A stretch of 64,000 bases of DNA from Steroidobacter gossypii (GCF_016801985.1 NZ_JAEVLS010000002.1:806001-870000); one strand, 5' to 3'. Positions 22,053-31,240 are shown, counted from the first letter of the stretch. Notes: generated from the sequence alone by a model not told the origin. Numbers and translations are program-made.

Positions 22053-22525
22053 GCAACCTCCTGCGTGCGCTCGATGTCACGCAGTTCCTGCAGCAGCCAG
22101 CGGCGTCTTATCGTGAGCACGAAGAAGGTGATGCTGGCGCTGACGAGCGCCAGGATGACGGCGGAAAAGGCCACCACCAGGTTGTCGCCAACGCCTTGAG
22201 CGTCGCTGCGAGTCAACGCCAGCAGCGCCGGGCCCATTGGGATCATCGTGGCCACCAGGCCGAGCATCGGCGCGCTACGCGAGGTGATGCGCAGCCATTC
22301 CAGCCGCTTCATGATCCACAACTCCAGATCGTCGCTGCCGAATGCGCCTTGGCGTCGATATTCGCCAAGCGGCGAGCGGTATGCGCCGCGCCGTCGCTGC
22401 CACGCCTCGACCACAAACGCGCCGAGCGAGACAAAGGAATAAACCAAGGCAGCAACAATGAGTATCAACACCGGCGTCAGGAACAGACGGGTCAGCGAGT
22501 ACAGCGTGGCTTCGAATTCAGTCAT
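22049..22525 (-). CDS. MotA/TolQ/ExbB family proton channel, HmuU-like
   Basis: A 158-residue inner membrane protein with three hydrophobic segments. The TolQ/ExbB core is visible as SAPMLGLVATMIPMGPALLA followed by NLVVAFSAVILALVSASITF. It is shorter than ExbB of the general TonB system. It starts 17 bases after the CobN-like gene and overlaps the DUF2149 gene, so the three are surely one transcript. The likely role is to use the proton gradient to drive the envelope CobN-like protein or the receptor. Confidence 0.88.
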   Translation of the reverse strand: MTEFEATLYSLTRLFLTPVLILIVAALVYSFVSLGAFVVEAWQRRRGAYRSPLGEYRRQGAFGSDDLELWIMKRLEWLRITSRSAPMLGLVATMIPMGPALLALTRSDAQGVGDNLVVAFSAVILALVSASITFFVLTIRRRWLLQELRDIERTQEVA

Positions 22526-22542
22526 GCCAGATCATCTCCAGG

Positions 22543-25500
22543 TCAGGTTCGAAATTGCGGAGCGCGAGTGGGCAGGGACTGGCGCAGCTGATGCGCGCCG
22601 CCACCGACAAAACAAAGCACGAGGGCGAGTAACGCCAGCCACACTCGCCAAAGCGGCTCATCGACGTCCGCTGCAGTCGTTTCCTGCATCACCTGTCCGC
22701 GCACCGTTTCTGTTTGAGCAGGGCTCGCGCTCGGCGTCGTCGCCCTTTGGGTAGTGACGCCGGGCTGAAGTCCAAAACCAGCAGCCATCTCCTGGGCGAA
22801 TTCGCGAGTCTCAGCCGCACCGGTCGCGAGACCGCGGTCCGCAAGCTCCTGCCAACGCTCCGCGATCTCGCGTCGCGTCTGCTCGGCAGCATCCCAATAG
22901 CCTTTGCGGATCGCTTCGAGCATGCGCTCGAGGATTTGCGCCTGCGCGGTCGGGTTGTGCTGTTCGAACCAACGTTTCATGTCGAGCTGATGCTTGTCCA
23001 TGACATATACGTCATGCATGGACTGCCATTGATCGGCGCGCACCGTGCTTGGATCGAGCGCTTGCCAGCCCCACAGATTGTTGAGGGTGTCGACGATCTC
23101 CAGCGTGCCGGCATAACCTTCCTGCTGCATGGGTTTGATCCACTGCGGGTTGAGATAGCGCGTACGCATCTCTTCGGCGAGGAAGCTCGCGGCCGAAGCG
23201 ATGCGACCCTGCGGGCGTCGCTGGTCGGAAATATAAAGCTCGGGGCTGTTGCCATTGATGTGTCGAACGGCAAGCGACAGCCCGCCGAGGAACTGAAATG
23301 GATCGTCGCCCGTAAGCAGCCCATACAAGTTGGAAGAGCGTGAAAGCACGGCGGCCTGTACGCCCTTGAGCTGTTCGGCGTAGACATTGACGCCCGCGAT
23401 AGCAGTGCCCCAATCCTGGCTGCCATAGGCATATTGCAATCGATCCAGGTACTGCTCGGCTAAAGGAGCATCGTCGTTCCAGGCAGTGGAGTCGAGCACA
23501 GCATCCGCCAGGCCGACGCCATAATCGCCCGCTTGATTGCCGAACAGTCTCACGGCCGCGAGGCGCTGAGCCTTCGTGGCATCCAGTCCTTGTTTTCTCA
23601 AGCTCGCCGTCGCCGCACGGGTGTTTTTCGCGATCACATTGCCAGGCTCATCGAGCCTAGACAGTCGCTCCGTGGCATCCGCCAGCAGGCGCATGAATCC
23701 TTCGAACTGGTCGCGATACGCACCAGTAACCTGAACCACGGCATCGATGCGTGGCCGGCGCAACTCGGTGGCCGGAATGATGTCCAGTGCAGTCACTCGA
23801 CCGCCTTCGTCCCAGCGCGGACGCAAGCCCATGGCGTGCAACACCTGTCCTTCGGTGACGCCCATGTGACGCATGGCTTCGACAGACCACAAGCTGAAGG
23901 CAAGCTTGGTTGGTGCCGCGCCATCGTGCTTGCCACGGAAATCCTCGATGAGCGCATTCAGCGCGGTTTCGGCGGCTTCATAAGCGCTGCGCGTCGGCAG
24001 CTTGTCCGGTTCGAAGCCGTACAGGTTGCGGCCGTTGGGAACATCCGGATTGCGCACCGGATCGCCGCCGGGTCCCGGCAACACGAGCCGCCCGGCCAGG
24101 CCGTGCAACAACGCGGTAAGCTCATTGTTCGTCGCCAGATGTCGATCCAGTTGCACGGCTCGTTCGACGAACTTGCGCAACGTCGCATCAGCGATCTCGG
24201 TCGCCGGCACTCGATCGCGCACATGCCGCTGAAGCAATTGATACGGCGGCGTCTGAGCCAACTGCGAGCCGCCCGTGGCGAACGCTTCATTGCCCGTCAT
24301 TGCGTGGCCCATGGCGGCGTGGACCGCTTGCATCTGCGACGTGGCGGCCTTTGCGAAATCATCGCCCAGCTGCTGGATCACTGTGCTCACGCGGTGCTCC
24401 GGGCTGGGCGAAACACCCAACGTATGCAGACCCAACGGCACGCTTTGCCGAGCAAGGCCGTGCAGGTGATCGTGAAATGCATCCAGGAAGGCGTCGAAGT
24501 TCTCGCGCATGGCTTGCTCGCTCCAGTCCATGTCCTTGTGGAACGAGTGCTCGACAATGAGCTGCCGCATGTTGTCCGCGGTCCGATCTCGCACCGGCCC
24601 GGGATCCAGCTGAATGTATTCGTGCAGCAGCGTGTGAATGTCCGCCAGCTCCTTGTACAACCCGGAAGGGGCGAATGGCGGCGTCTGATGACTGATCAGG
24701 ACGGCGCGCCCGCGACGCTTCGCTTGCAGCGCCTCGCCGATGTTGTCCTGGATGTAGGGATAGAACACGGGCAGATCGCCGATGGCCAGCAACGGATAGT
24801 CGTTCACCGACAATCCGCGATCCTTCCCGGGCAACCACTCTTGCGTGCCGTGCGTGCCGAAATGGATCAACGCGTGTGGGGTGCTGTCTCTCAAGTATAG
24901 ATAGGCGGCGAGATAGAGATGGTCCGGTGGCAGCGCGGCGTCGTGATAACCCGCGCCAGGTTCTCCACCGCGAGGCATCTGCGGCATCAGCATCAACTTG
25001 CCCAGTTGCCAGCGAGGAATGACAAACTGTTTCTCGCCGCGTACCTCGCGCACCGCCCAGTTCGAGAGTGGATCGCCCCAGCGCTGCAGCAGCTCCGAGC
25101 GAACCGAGGAAGGCAAACTCGCCAGCCAGTCTTGATAGCGCTTCACTGGCAGAAGGCCCGCCAGGTCTTTGCGTAGCAGCTCATCGAGCCGATCATGGTG
25201 GTAGAGCACCGAGAGCAGCGCTTGCCCGGTCTCGATCGCCTGTTGCTCGGTGGTTTCTGGAATGTCGTAACCCGCGGCGCTCAGGGCGCGAGTCAACGAT
25301 TGCAAACTGCGTGGCACGTTGAGATTCGAGGCCGAGAAATTCTTCTCGCCCTGGGGATAATTCCAGAACATCAACGCCAGTCGTTTCTCGGATGGCGGCG
25401 TGCGTCGAAGCGCCGCCAGGGCGGCAGCTTTGCGTAGTACGGCGTCGACCTGTGCGCTCATCGGCGCAAGCTCGCCGTCCTTCACGGCGGCGATCACCAG

Positions 25501-26445
25501 CGGATCGCTCATGCCCCAGATCTCGTACACAGCGATGAACGGGGCCACCAGTCGTGACGGCGCACCACTGGTGGCCTGCAGCCAGTGTTCGCTATCTCCA
25601 TCGCGATAGTTCAGTGTTTGCAGCACCGGGATATCGAGCAGTTCGATCTCGCGCATGCGCGCCCGACCATTGCCCATGTGCTGCATGTTGATGAGCACGT
25701 CCGCGCGCGCGGGCAACACGGTCTTCTTCAACGCGTCCGGATCCTCACTGTCGAACCAGACAGCCAGAGGCATCTGTCCAAGCACTTCGCTGCGGCGGAT
25801 GACTGCGTCGATCACCTGCGTTTGCAACGTCCCGAATGCCGAGGCGTGAATGGCAAAAGCGACCCGTGGCGCGCCGGATTTCCACCGCTCCTTGCCCCAT
25901 TGTTCGTAGTCCTGCAGCCGCATGAACAACTGAGGTGCGTCGGGGTGGTAGTAGCCGTGCGGAGGAACGATCAGCGGCGCAGGCACTTTCGAAGTGTCCT
26001 GCTTGGTCTGCCAGGCGCGAAAGTAGGCGAAGAAGTTGCGCAGATTGGCCTCGCCACCATTGCGGTAATACTCGATCAGCGTCTGGCCTGGCTGCTCCGG
26101 CAGCCCACTGAAAGCTTCACGTCGGGTGGTCGCCTCGATGCGTGGCACGCGGCTGCGCTGAAGTGCGCCACCGATCCTTTCTTCGACGCGCTGGCGGGCG
26201 CTTTGCAGCGGCGCTTCGATGATCAGCAGATCCGCCGCACCGATCCAAAGGTCAGGCGCAGAAGGGAGTCTGCCGAGATAAGCCCATTCCAACTCCACGT
26301 CCGCTTGGGCAGCGATGGCTTGCAAGCGCTCGAGCCGTCCGGCGAGGACGGACTCGTCGGCGACAACGCGCACCACGGGCTCAGCTGCTTGGGCATGTGT
26401 GATTGCGAGGCACGTAAGTAGCAGCAGTGCGAGGACACGCAGCAT
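22543..26445 (-). CDS. Exported, membrane-anchored CobN-like protein (HmuS type)
   Basis: A 1300-residue member of the CobN/ChlH family, the large tetrapyrrole-binding chelatase subunit; the core motif HFGTHGTQEWLPGKD is at about residues 526-540. Unlike biosynthetic CobN it starts with a signal peptide (MLRVLALLLLTCLAITHAQA) and ends with a transmembrane helix (about 1265-1285) and a short basic tail, so the body should face the periplasm. No cobS/cobT or chlI/chlD genes are nearby. It overlaps the TonB receptor by one base and is followed by ExbB-like and DUF2149 genes. This is the HmuS arrangement, and metal removal from heme is a better guess than cobalt insertion. The substrate is not proven. 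Confidence 0.88.
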   Translation of the reverse strand: MLRVLALLLLTCLAITHAQAAEPVVRVVADESVLAGRLERLQAIAAQADVELEWAYLGRLPSAPDLWIGAADLLIIEAPLQSARQRVEERIGGALQRSRVPRIEATTRREAFSGLPEQPGQTLIEYYRNGGEANLRNFFAYFRAWQTKQDTSKVPAPLIVPPHGYYHPDAPQLFMRLQDYEQWGKERWKSGAPRVAFAIHASAFGTLQTQVIDAVIRRSEVLGQMPLAVWFDSEDPDALKKTVLPARADVLINMQHMGNGRARMREIELLDIPVLQTLNYRDGDSEHWLQATSGAPSRLVAPFIAVYEIWGMSDPLVIAAVKDGELAPMSAQVDAVLRKAAALAALRRTPPSEKRLALMFWNYPQGEKNFSASNLNVPRSLQSLTRALSAAGYDIPETTEQQAIETGQALLSVLYHHDRLDELLRKDLAGLLPVKRYQDWLASLPSSVRSELLQRWGDPLSNWAVREVRGEKQFVIPRWQLGKLMLMPQMPRGGEPGAGYHDAALPPDHLYLAAYLYLRDSTPHALIHFGTHGTQEWLPGKDRGLSVNDYPLLAIGDLPVFYPYIQDNIGEALQAKRRGRAVLISHQTPPFAPSGLYKELADIHTLLHEYIQLDPGPVRDRTADNMRQLIVEHSFHKDMDWSEQAMRENFDAFLDAFHDHLHGLARQSVPLGLHTLGVSPSPEHRVSTVIQQLGDDFAKAATSQMQAVHAAMGHAMTGNEAFATGGSQLAQTPPYQLLQRHVRDRVPATEIADATLRKFVERAVQLDRHLATNNELTALLHGLAGRLVLPGPGGDPVRNPDVPNGRNLYGFEPDKLPTRSAYEAAETALNALIEDFRGKHDGAAPTKLAFSLWSVEAMRHMGVTEGQVLHAMGLRPRWDEGGRVTALDIIPATELRRPRIDAVVQVTGAYRDQFEGFMRLLADATERLSRLDEPGNVIAKNTRAATASLRKQGLDATKAQRLAAVRLFGNQAGDYGVGLADAVLDSTAWNDDAPLAEQYLDRLQYAYGSQDWGTAIAGVNVYAEQLKGVQAAVLSRSSNLYGLLTGDDPFQFLGGLSLAVRHINGNSPELYISDQRRPQGRIASAASFLAEEMRTRYLNPQWIKPMQQEGYAGTLEIVDTLNNLWGWQALDPSTVRADQWQSMHDVYVMDKHQLDMKRWFEQHNPTAQAQILERMLEAIRKGYWDAAEQTRREIAERWQELADRGLATGAAETREFAQEMAAGFGLQPGVTTQRATTPSASPAQTETVRGQVMQETTAADVDEPLWRVWLALLALVLCFVGGGAHQLRQSLPTRAPQFRT

Positions 26446-28379
26446 CAGAAGCTCCCGGTGAACCCGACCGAGTAGGAGCGTCCGACTTCGACGTAGTTGA
26501 AGCGGCTGGACAGCGCTGCCAGATTCTCATCGCTCAAGTTGTCGCCGGAGAGATGCAGCTTGAAATGCGAGGTCAGCTGGTAATTGAGGTCGGCGCCCCA
26601 GAGCGTGTAGTCGGGCAGGCCGTAGCGAACTTCGCTGCTGTACATGGTTTGTTTGCCGTAGTAGTTGCCGCGCAGCTGTGCGTTGAGTTTGTCTGTCGCA
26701 GACCACTTCAGCGTGAGATTGATCGTGTGCTTGGGCTTCTCCGCCAATGGCTGATCCGCGGTCAGATCCTTGGCGTTCAGGAAGGTGTAGTTGAGATCCA
26801 TCGCGAGCTGCGGCAGGGGTGACAGGCTCGCGGCAACTTCGACGCCGCGAATGCGAGCTTCCTCGACGTTCTCATAGTTCAGCACCCGTAGTGCGTCACA
26901 ATCGGAGGCGCAGTAGCTCTGGATCAGATCTTCGACGTCGTTCTGGAACAGCGTCGCCTGCAATGACCAGCGCGCAGCGTTGTAACTCGCACCCAGCTCA
27001 TAACTGGTGTTGAACTCCGGATCGAGATCGGGATTGCCGAAAACCACGAAGGAGCTGGTGGTCACCGAGTATTCGGGGGACAGCAGCTTCAGGTTGGGCG
27101 CTTTGAAGCCGCGGCCGACGCCGCCTTTCAGAGTCACATTCTCGGAGGCGTGATAGACCGCATAGGCGCGCGGGCTGTTCTGGCCGCCGAAGATGTCATG
27201 ATCGTCGTAGCGCGTGCCGAGCACCAACAACCAGCTTCCCAGTTGCAACTCGTCTTGCACGAACAGCGCCCGGTGGCGCGTGCTGTCGTAGCCTGCGGAG
27301 TTCATGGACGTATCGAACAGTTCCTCCTCGCGCCACTCGCCGCCGAGGCTCAATCGGTTCGCGTCGCCGATCTTGAGCGACGTGCGGGCATCGTAAGTTC
27401 GATCTTCGAGCACCTGCGGCCGCACCGGCGTGCCACTCGAGCGACGATTGGTCTTTTCGAGCTTGGTTCCGTACGCCCGCAACGTGGTGTCGCCCCAGCT
27501 CCATTGCCCGGTGTGGCTGAAGGCGTATTGGCGGCGCTCGATCAGATCGGTGGTGACGTAGTAGTTGCGCCCGGTGATGGCATTGCGCTCGCGATCTTCT
27601 TTGCCTTGGCCGTAGTTCACGCTGATGCGCTGTGCGTCGTCGGGCGTCCAGTTCAGGGCGACATTGCCTGTGGCGACCTCGCGACCTTCCATTTCCGACA
27701 ACCGGGGATCGACCGCACTGACGGTCGGCTCGCGATCACGAAATTCGCCGTATGCGGAGATGCCCAGCACGTCCTGCACCAGTGGGCCTGCGAGGTACAG
27801 TCCCGTTTGCAGAACTTCACCCCCACGACCGTCTTCCCGCCATTCGCCGCGGCTGGTCATGCTCGCTCGCCATTCGTCGGTGGCCGGTCGAGTGATGATG
27901 TTGATGACGCCGCCGAGCGCGTCCGAGCCGTACAGCGATGACATCGGGCCACGAACCACTTCGATACGCTCGATGCCTTCGGTCGGCACCCAGCCTACGT
28001 CCGCTTCGGAATGACCGATCACACCGGCGGTCTGGCTGACACGTCGACCGTCGATCATGGTCAAGGTGTATTCGTTGGACATGCCACGAATGCTGATGCC
28101 ACGGCGCGCAAGTCCCACCCCTCCAACCTGTACGCCGGCTGCGCCTTGCAGGGCATCGGCAAGATCCTGCACCGGCCGGCTGTTCAGTTCCTCTCGGTCG
28201 ATGACGGTGATCGAAGCGGGCGCGTCTTCGAGCTTCTGCTCGATGAAAGTGGCGGTCACCACGACCTGCGGAATCTCTTCGGGCGCGCTGGCGGCGAGCG
28301 CGGGTTGTGTGAGGGCGGTAGAACCCAGGATGAATGTTACAAATGGTCGCCGTTCGCGACGTGAATATCGATTGCTCAC
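26445..28379 (-). CDS. TonB-dependent receptor of the heme/cobalamin (HmuR/BtuB) type
   Basis: A 644-residue outer membrane receptor: signal peptide (residues 1-30), TonB box PQVVVTAT, plug domain (PVQDLADALQGAAGVQV... YGSDALGGVINIITR) and a 22-strand barrel ending in aromatic Phe. A FKAP...NPDL signature typical of heme and cobalamin receptors is present near residue 435. It shares an ATGA overlap with the CobN-like gene, so receptor and chelatase-like protein are made together. It probably imports a metallotetrapyrrole. Confidence 0.9.
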   Translation of the reverse strand: MSNRYSRRERRPFVTFILGSTALTQPALAASAPEEIPQVVVTATFIEQKLEDAPASITVIDREELNSRPVQDLADALQGAAGVQVGGVGLARRGISIRGMSNEYTLTMIDGRRVSQTAGVIGHSEADVGWVPTEGIERIEVVRGPMSSLYGSDALGGVINIITRPATDEWRASMTSRGEWREDGRGGEVLQTGLYLAGPLVQDVLGISAYGEFRDREPTVSAVDPRLSEMEGREVATGNVALNWTPDDAQRISVNYGQGKEDRERNAITGRNYYVTTDLIERRQYAFSHTGQWSWGDTTLRAYGTKLEKTNRRSSGTPVRPQVLEDRTYDARTSLKIGDANRLSLGGEWREEELFDTSMNSAGYDSTRHRALFVQDELQLGSWLLVLGTRYDDHDIFGGQNSPRAYAVYHASENVTLKGGVGRGFKAPNLKLLSPEYSVTTSSFVVFGNPDLDPEFNTSYELGASYNAARWSLQATLFQNDVEDLIQSYCASDCDALRVLNYENVEEARIRGVEVAASLSPLPQLAMDLNYTFLNAKDLTADQPLAEKPKHTINLTLKWSATDKLNAQLRGNYYGKQTMYSSEVRYGLPDYTLWGADLNYQLTSHFKLHLSGDNLSDENLAALSSRFNYVEVGRSYSVGFTGSF

Positions 28380-28505
28380 GGAGCACTCTCCCCAAACCAG
28401 GATGAAGCGCGCAGCCGATGACGAGCGCGCGAAACACGCGCGCGGCCGCGGGCCTTCGCACGATCGAGTCGCGCGAAAAACGTTTAGAAATGGATCAGGC
28501 GGGGG

Positions 28506-28826
28506 TCAGATCAGAGGCGGGCCGCGACTGTAATAAGCGCCGGGAGCAGGCGCCGCAGTCGTAGGAGCAATGTCAACAGGCGCGGTGAACGACTGCGGTT
28601 GCGGAGTGACAAGGTAGGCCGCCACGGAAGGCGCGGCGCCAGTGCCCGGCACCGAGACGCAGAAGGCGCACAGTTCATGCGTGGCCTGGTGCGAGTCAGT
28701 ATCGAAGTCGCTGCTGTGGAAGTGCGTCGCCAGCGCCAGCATCCACAGACACAACGCTGCCGACAGCGCGATGCTGAATCGGCGCTGCAGTCGGTGCAGA
28801 GTGGCAGTGGCGGACGGGCGGCCCAT
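28506..28826 (-). CDS. DUF2946-like small His/Cys exported protein
   Basis: A 106-residue protein with an N-terminal hydrophobic signal (FSIALSAALCLWMLALATHF) followed by a short region rich in His and Cys (HFHSSDFDTDSHQATHELCAFC) and a Pro-rich end with RGPP. This is the layout of DUF2946 proteins, which often lie beside TonB receptor and metal genes. It is 126 bases upstream of the receptor gene on the same strand and may be the first gene of the operon. A role as a metal or heme binder is inferred. Confidence 0.65.
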   Translation of the reverse strand: MGRPSATATLHRLQRRFSIALSAALCLWMLALATHFHSSDFDTDSHQATHELCAFCVSVPGTGAAPSVAAYLVTPQPQSFTAPVDIAPTTAAPAPGAYYSRGPPLI

Positions 28827-29106
28827 ATCTGGTCATATCGGGGAAACGATCCCGCGCACCATATCACACCGAAAATTACAAAAGGAACATCCTGGCTGAT
28901 TGAGTAGCAAGCGCCTCGCATGGCCACGGTCGAGAACTTCGATGTGAAGCGCCGGCGAGCCTAGCAGCGGGCCGCTCACCAATCCGCATGGAATGCCCAA
29001 CTGCCGCGCTTACCAGTTCATGGCGACACTTCAGAGTCAGCGCCCTGGAGCGGATCTCGTCAAACGAATAAACAATCCGCACTCGCCGCCGAGTGCGTGC
29101 TCGGAT

Positions 29107-29301
29107 TCACCACTCGTCGCCGCGCACTCCGATCTTCTCGGCGCGTCGCTTTGCGGTCGCTCGCTTGCGGCCACCCTTGGCCGATAGCTGCTTGAGCAGA
29201 GCCGCACGCTGCACGGTGCTCTTCTTTTTCGCCGTCGTCCTCGCGCGCACCTTGCGCTTTGCCCGCTTGGGCGCGATCTGCTTCTTGGTCTGTGCCGACA
29301 T
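29107..29301 (-). CDS. Small highly basic protein
   Basis: A 64-residue product, about one third Lys and Arg, starting MSAQTKKQIAPKRAKRKV. A perfect AAGGAGGGG ribosome site precedes the ATG, which decides the start over a longer frame. The composition, with Ala/Lys-rich repeats, resembles histone-H1-like or other nucleic acid-binding bacterial proteins. It sits 71 bases after the glycosyltransferase on the same strand. No family is assigned. Confidence 0.6.
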   Translation of the reverse strand: MSAQTKKQIAPKRAKRKVRARTTAKKKSTVQRAALLKQLSAKGGRKRATAKRRAEKIGVRGDEW

Positions 29302-29372
29302 GGCAGCCCCTCCTTCAGTTTTCGCTGCAGAGCGAACGCCCGAAGTTTTGGAAGGTTCCGGCAACGAGATGG

Positions 29373-30596
29373 CTAGCGGTGCGACGCAAACTTCTCGATG
29401 GCGCGGACCGCCGTTGCGAGGCCGGCTTCAGTTCGCATCTTCTCGCCCATGTCCCGAGCTCGAGAGCGAACATCATCGCGCTCGGCATAGCGAATGCTGT
29501 CCGCGAGCGAGGTAGCATTCAATGCCTTCCATCGGGGAAGCCGAGCGGCGACGCCCAATCCGTGCAGGCGGTCTGCCCAGAAAGGTTGATCGCCGGCGAA
29601 GGGTACGACGACGGAGGGGATGCCGGCGCGCGCTGTTGAATGAGACGTGCCGGAGCCACCGTGATGGACGGCGAGAGAACATCGCGGCAGCAGCCAATCG
29701 TGCGGCGTCTCGCCCACCACAAAGATGTTGTCGGGAAGCCGAGCGGCATCGACGCCGCTCCATCCGGGATAAAACAACGCGCGGCGCCCACCCAAGCCGG
29801 CAACGACCGACTCGAGCAGATGTTTGGGATCCATCCCGCCCATGCTGCCAAAGCCGACATAGACCGGCGGCGTGCCGGCGGACAAGAATGCATCGAGTGC
29901 TTCAGGCGGAGTCCACTGCCTGGCAGGAGCCAGCCACTGGCCGCAGACGAGCGCGTTCGACGGCCAGTCTCGCGGCTGCGGCAGCAGAGCAGGGGAGACG
30001 CCATACAACATCGGATGTCCCGTTGGAAGCGACTTCCAGGGAGGCAGGCTACAAACGCGTGCGCGCGCCTCGTTCGTCGCCTTGCGAAACGATCGCCACA
30101 GCACGCCGTTGATGAAATGATGGCTGAACCGGTTCAGCATTCGCGGCAGCTTCCCGGGAGGCAGGAAGGGCGAGGCGAAGTCGGCGGTCGGCGTCAGCGG
30201 AAACAATCCAGTTCCGATTGCTGGCACCCGCAGATGTTCCGCCGCGGACAAACCAATGAAGCCTGCCAAACCGGATAGGATGAGGGCGTCGCATCCCGCG
30301 CCGGCCTGTATCGCCGAGCGCAGCCAGTGCTCGGCATTCTCGTTCGCGATGCGAGCGAGTTCGCGTGCGGTGTGATTGACGCTGTTCTTCTCGAACAGAC
30401 CCGAGCCGGGCTGCAACGCTTTGCGAATGTCTCCAGCGATGGGCGTCGCAGGGACGCCGAGTGCGGTCGCTGTTCCCAGCGTGGCGCCGTCCGCAAGCAA
30501 ATGCGCTTCGTGACCGGCGTCCATCAGAGCGCGGCTCAAAGCGGCGAGAGGGCGGGTGTCGCCGTCAGTGCCGTAAGTCAGGACCAGGAATTTCAT
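29373..30596 (-). CDS. GT1-family glycosyltransferase (macrolide/sterol UGT-like)
   Basis: A 407-residue GT-B glycosyltransferase. The N-terminal half begins FLVLTYGTDGDTRPLAALSR, and the donor-binding motif HHGGSGTSHSTARAGIP lies at about residue 310, followed by FAGDQPFWADR. This family moves UDP- or dTDP-sugars onto hydrophobic acceptors such as macrolides, sterols or carotenoids. It overlaps the tetR gene by 4 bases, so a repressor that senses the acceptor is a reasonable inference. Confidence 0.87.
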   Translation of the reverse strand: MKFLVLTYGTDGDTRPLAALSRALMDAGHEAHLLADGATLGTATALGVPATPIAGDIRKALQPGSGLFEKNSVNHTARELARIANENAEHWLRSAIQAGAGCDALILSGLAGFIGLSAAEHLRVPAIGTGLFPLTPTADFASPFLPPGKLPRMLNRFSHHFINGVLWRSFRKATNEARARVCSLPPWKSLPTGHPMLYGVSPALLPQPRDWPSNALVCGQWLAPARQWTPPEALDAFLSAGTPPVYVGFGSMGGMDPKHLLESVVAGLGGRRALFYPGWSGVDAARLPDNIFVVGETPHDWLLPRCSLAVHHGGSGTSHSTARAGIPSVVVPFAGDQPFWADRLHGLGVAARLPRWKALNATSLADSIRYAERDDVRSRARDMGEKMRTEAGLATAVRAIEKFASHR

Positions 30597-31210
30597 CGTC
30601 GCGACGATCCTTTCAAGAAGATTTCCAGCGCCGCGTCGAACTCATCTCGCAGCTTGGCTTTCGGAGTCATCAGCCAGCGCATCAGCGCGGCCAGATAAAG
30701 AAAGTGGAAGAACAAAGCGAGGCGGGCCGCCGGCTGCGTGTCTCGCAGCTCGCCGGAGCGCTGAGCGGCTTCGATCAACGCCATGAACGCGCGCACCAGA
30801 TCGGCTCGAGCGTCGTTCTCGTCCGCACCCGGCTGTCCGACGCTGAGAAAGCGGTAGCGCAGGTACGGCATCAGGTACTCGCGGTGACGTTGATGCCAGG
30901 TCGCCGAGGCGTCGAGCAAACGTCGCATGCCGCGCTTGAAATTGTTGTCCGCCTGAGACGTCGGCAGCAGGCGCGCGAGATCGTGCTCCAGCTGCATATG
31001 AATCCAATGAGCGAGAACCGCTTCCTTGACAGGGAAGTGGCTATAAAGTGTGCCCTTCGCGACGTCGGCCTCGGCGGCCAGCTGCTCCATGGTCACAGCG
31101 TCGTAGCCGTGCGCCTCGAACAGCCGAAAGCCGGTGCGTGCGATGTGATCGAGCTTCTCCAAGCGCTTGCGCGCTCGACGCGAGGGCTGTGGCGCAACCG
31201 AACCGGGCAT
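30593..31210 (-). CDS. TetR family transcriptional regulator
   Basis: A 205-residue TetR/AcrR regulator. The N-terminal helix-turn-helix is at about residues 15-60 (GYDAVTMEQLAAEADVAKGTLYSHFPVKEA), and the rest is an all-helical ligand domain. It is co-transcribed with the glycosyltransferase. A perfect palindrome 15 bases upstream of its start is a candidate for autoregulation. Confidence 0.9.
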   Translation of the reverse strand: MPGSVAPQPSRRARKRLEKLDHIARTGFRLFEAHGYDAVTMEQLAAEADVAKGTLYSHFPVKEAVLAHWIHMQLEHDLARLLPTSQADNNFKRGMRRLLDASATWHQRHREYLMPYLRYRFLSVGQPGADENDARADLVRAFMALIEAAQRSGELRDTQPAARLALFFHFLYLAALMRWLMTPKAKLRDEFDAALEIFLKGSSRR

Positions 31211-31225
31211 GACGGCATCACGAAA

Positions 31226-31240
31226 ACTGAACGACGTTCA
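31226..31240. promoter_or_regulatory. Candidate TetR operator
   Basis: CTGAACG-A-CGTTCAG is a perfect 15-base palindrome. A further copy of the half site CGTTCA lies at 31251-31256, where GTTCA-AGA-TGAAC forms a second inverted repeat. Both lie between tetR and the divergent TonB receptor and close to the tetR start. TetR-family proteins commonly bind such sites; binding here is inferred. Confidence 0.55.

Noticed and set aside
28380-28505. Possible cobalamin riboswitch before the TonB receptor
   Set aside because: I looked for a B12-box-like core on the minus strand and saw none; the 126-base gap also seems too short for the full element.
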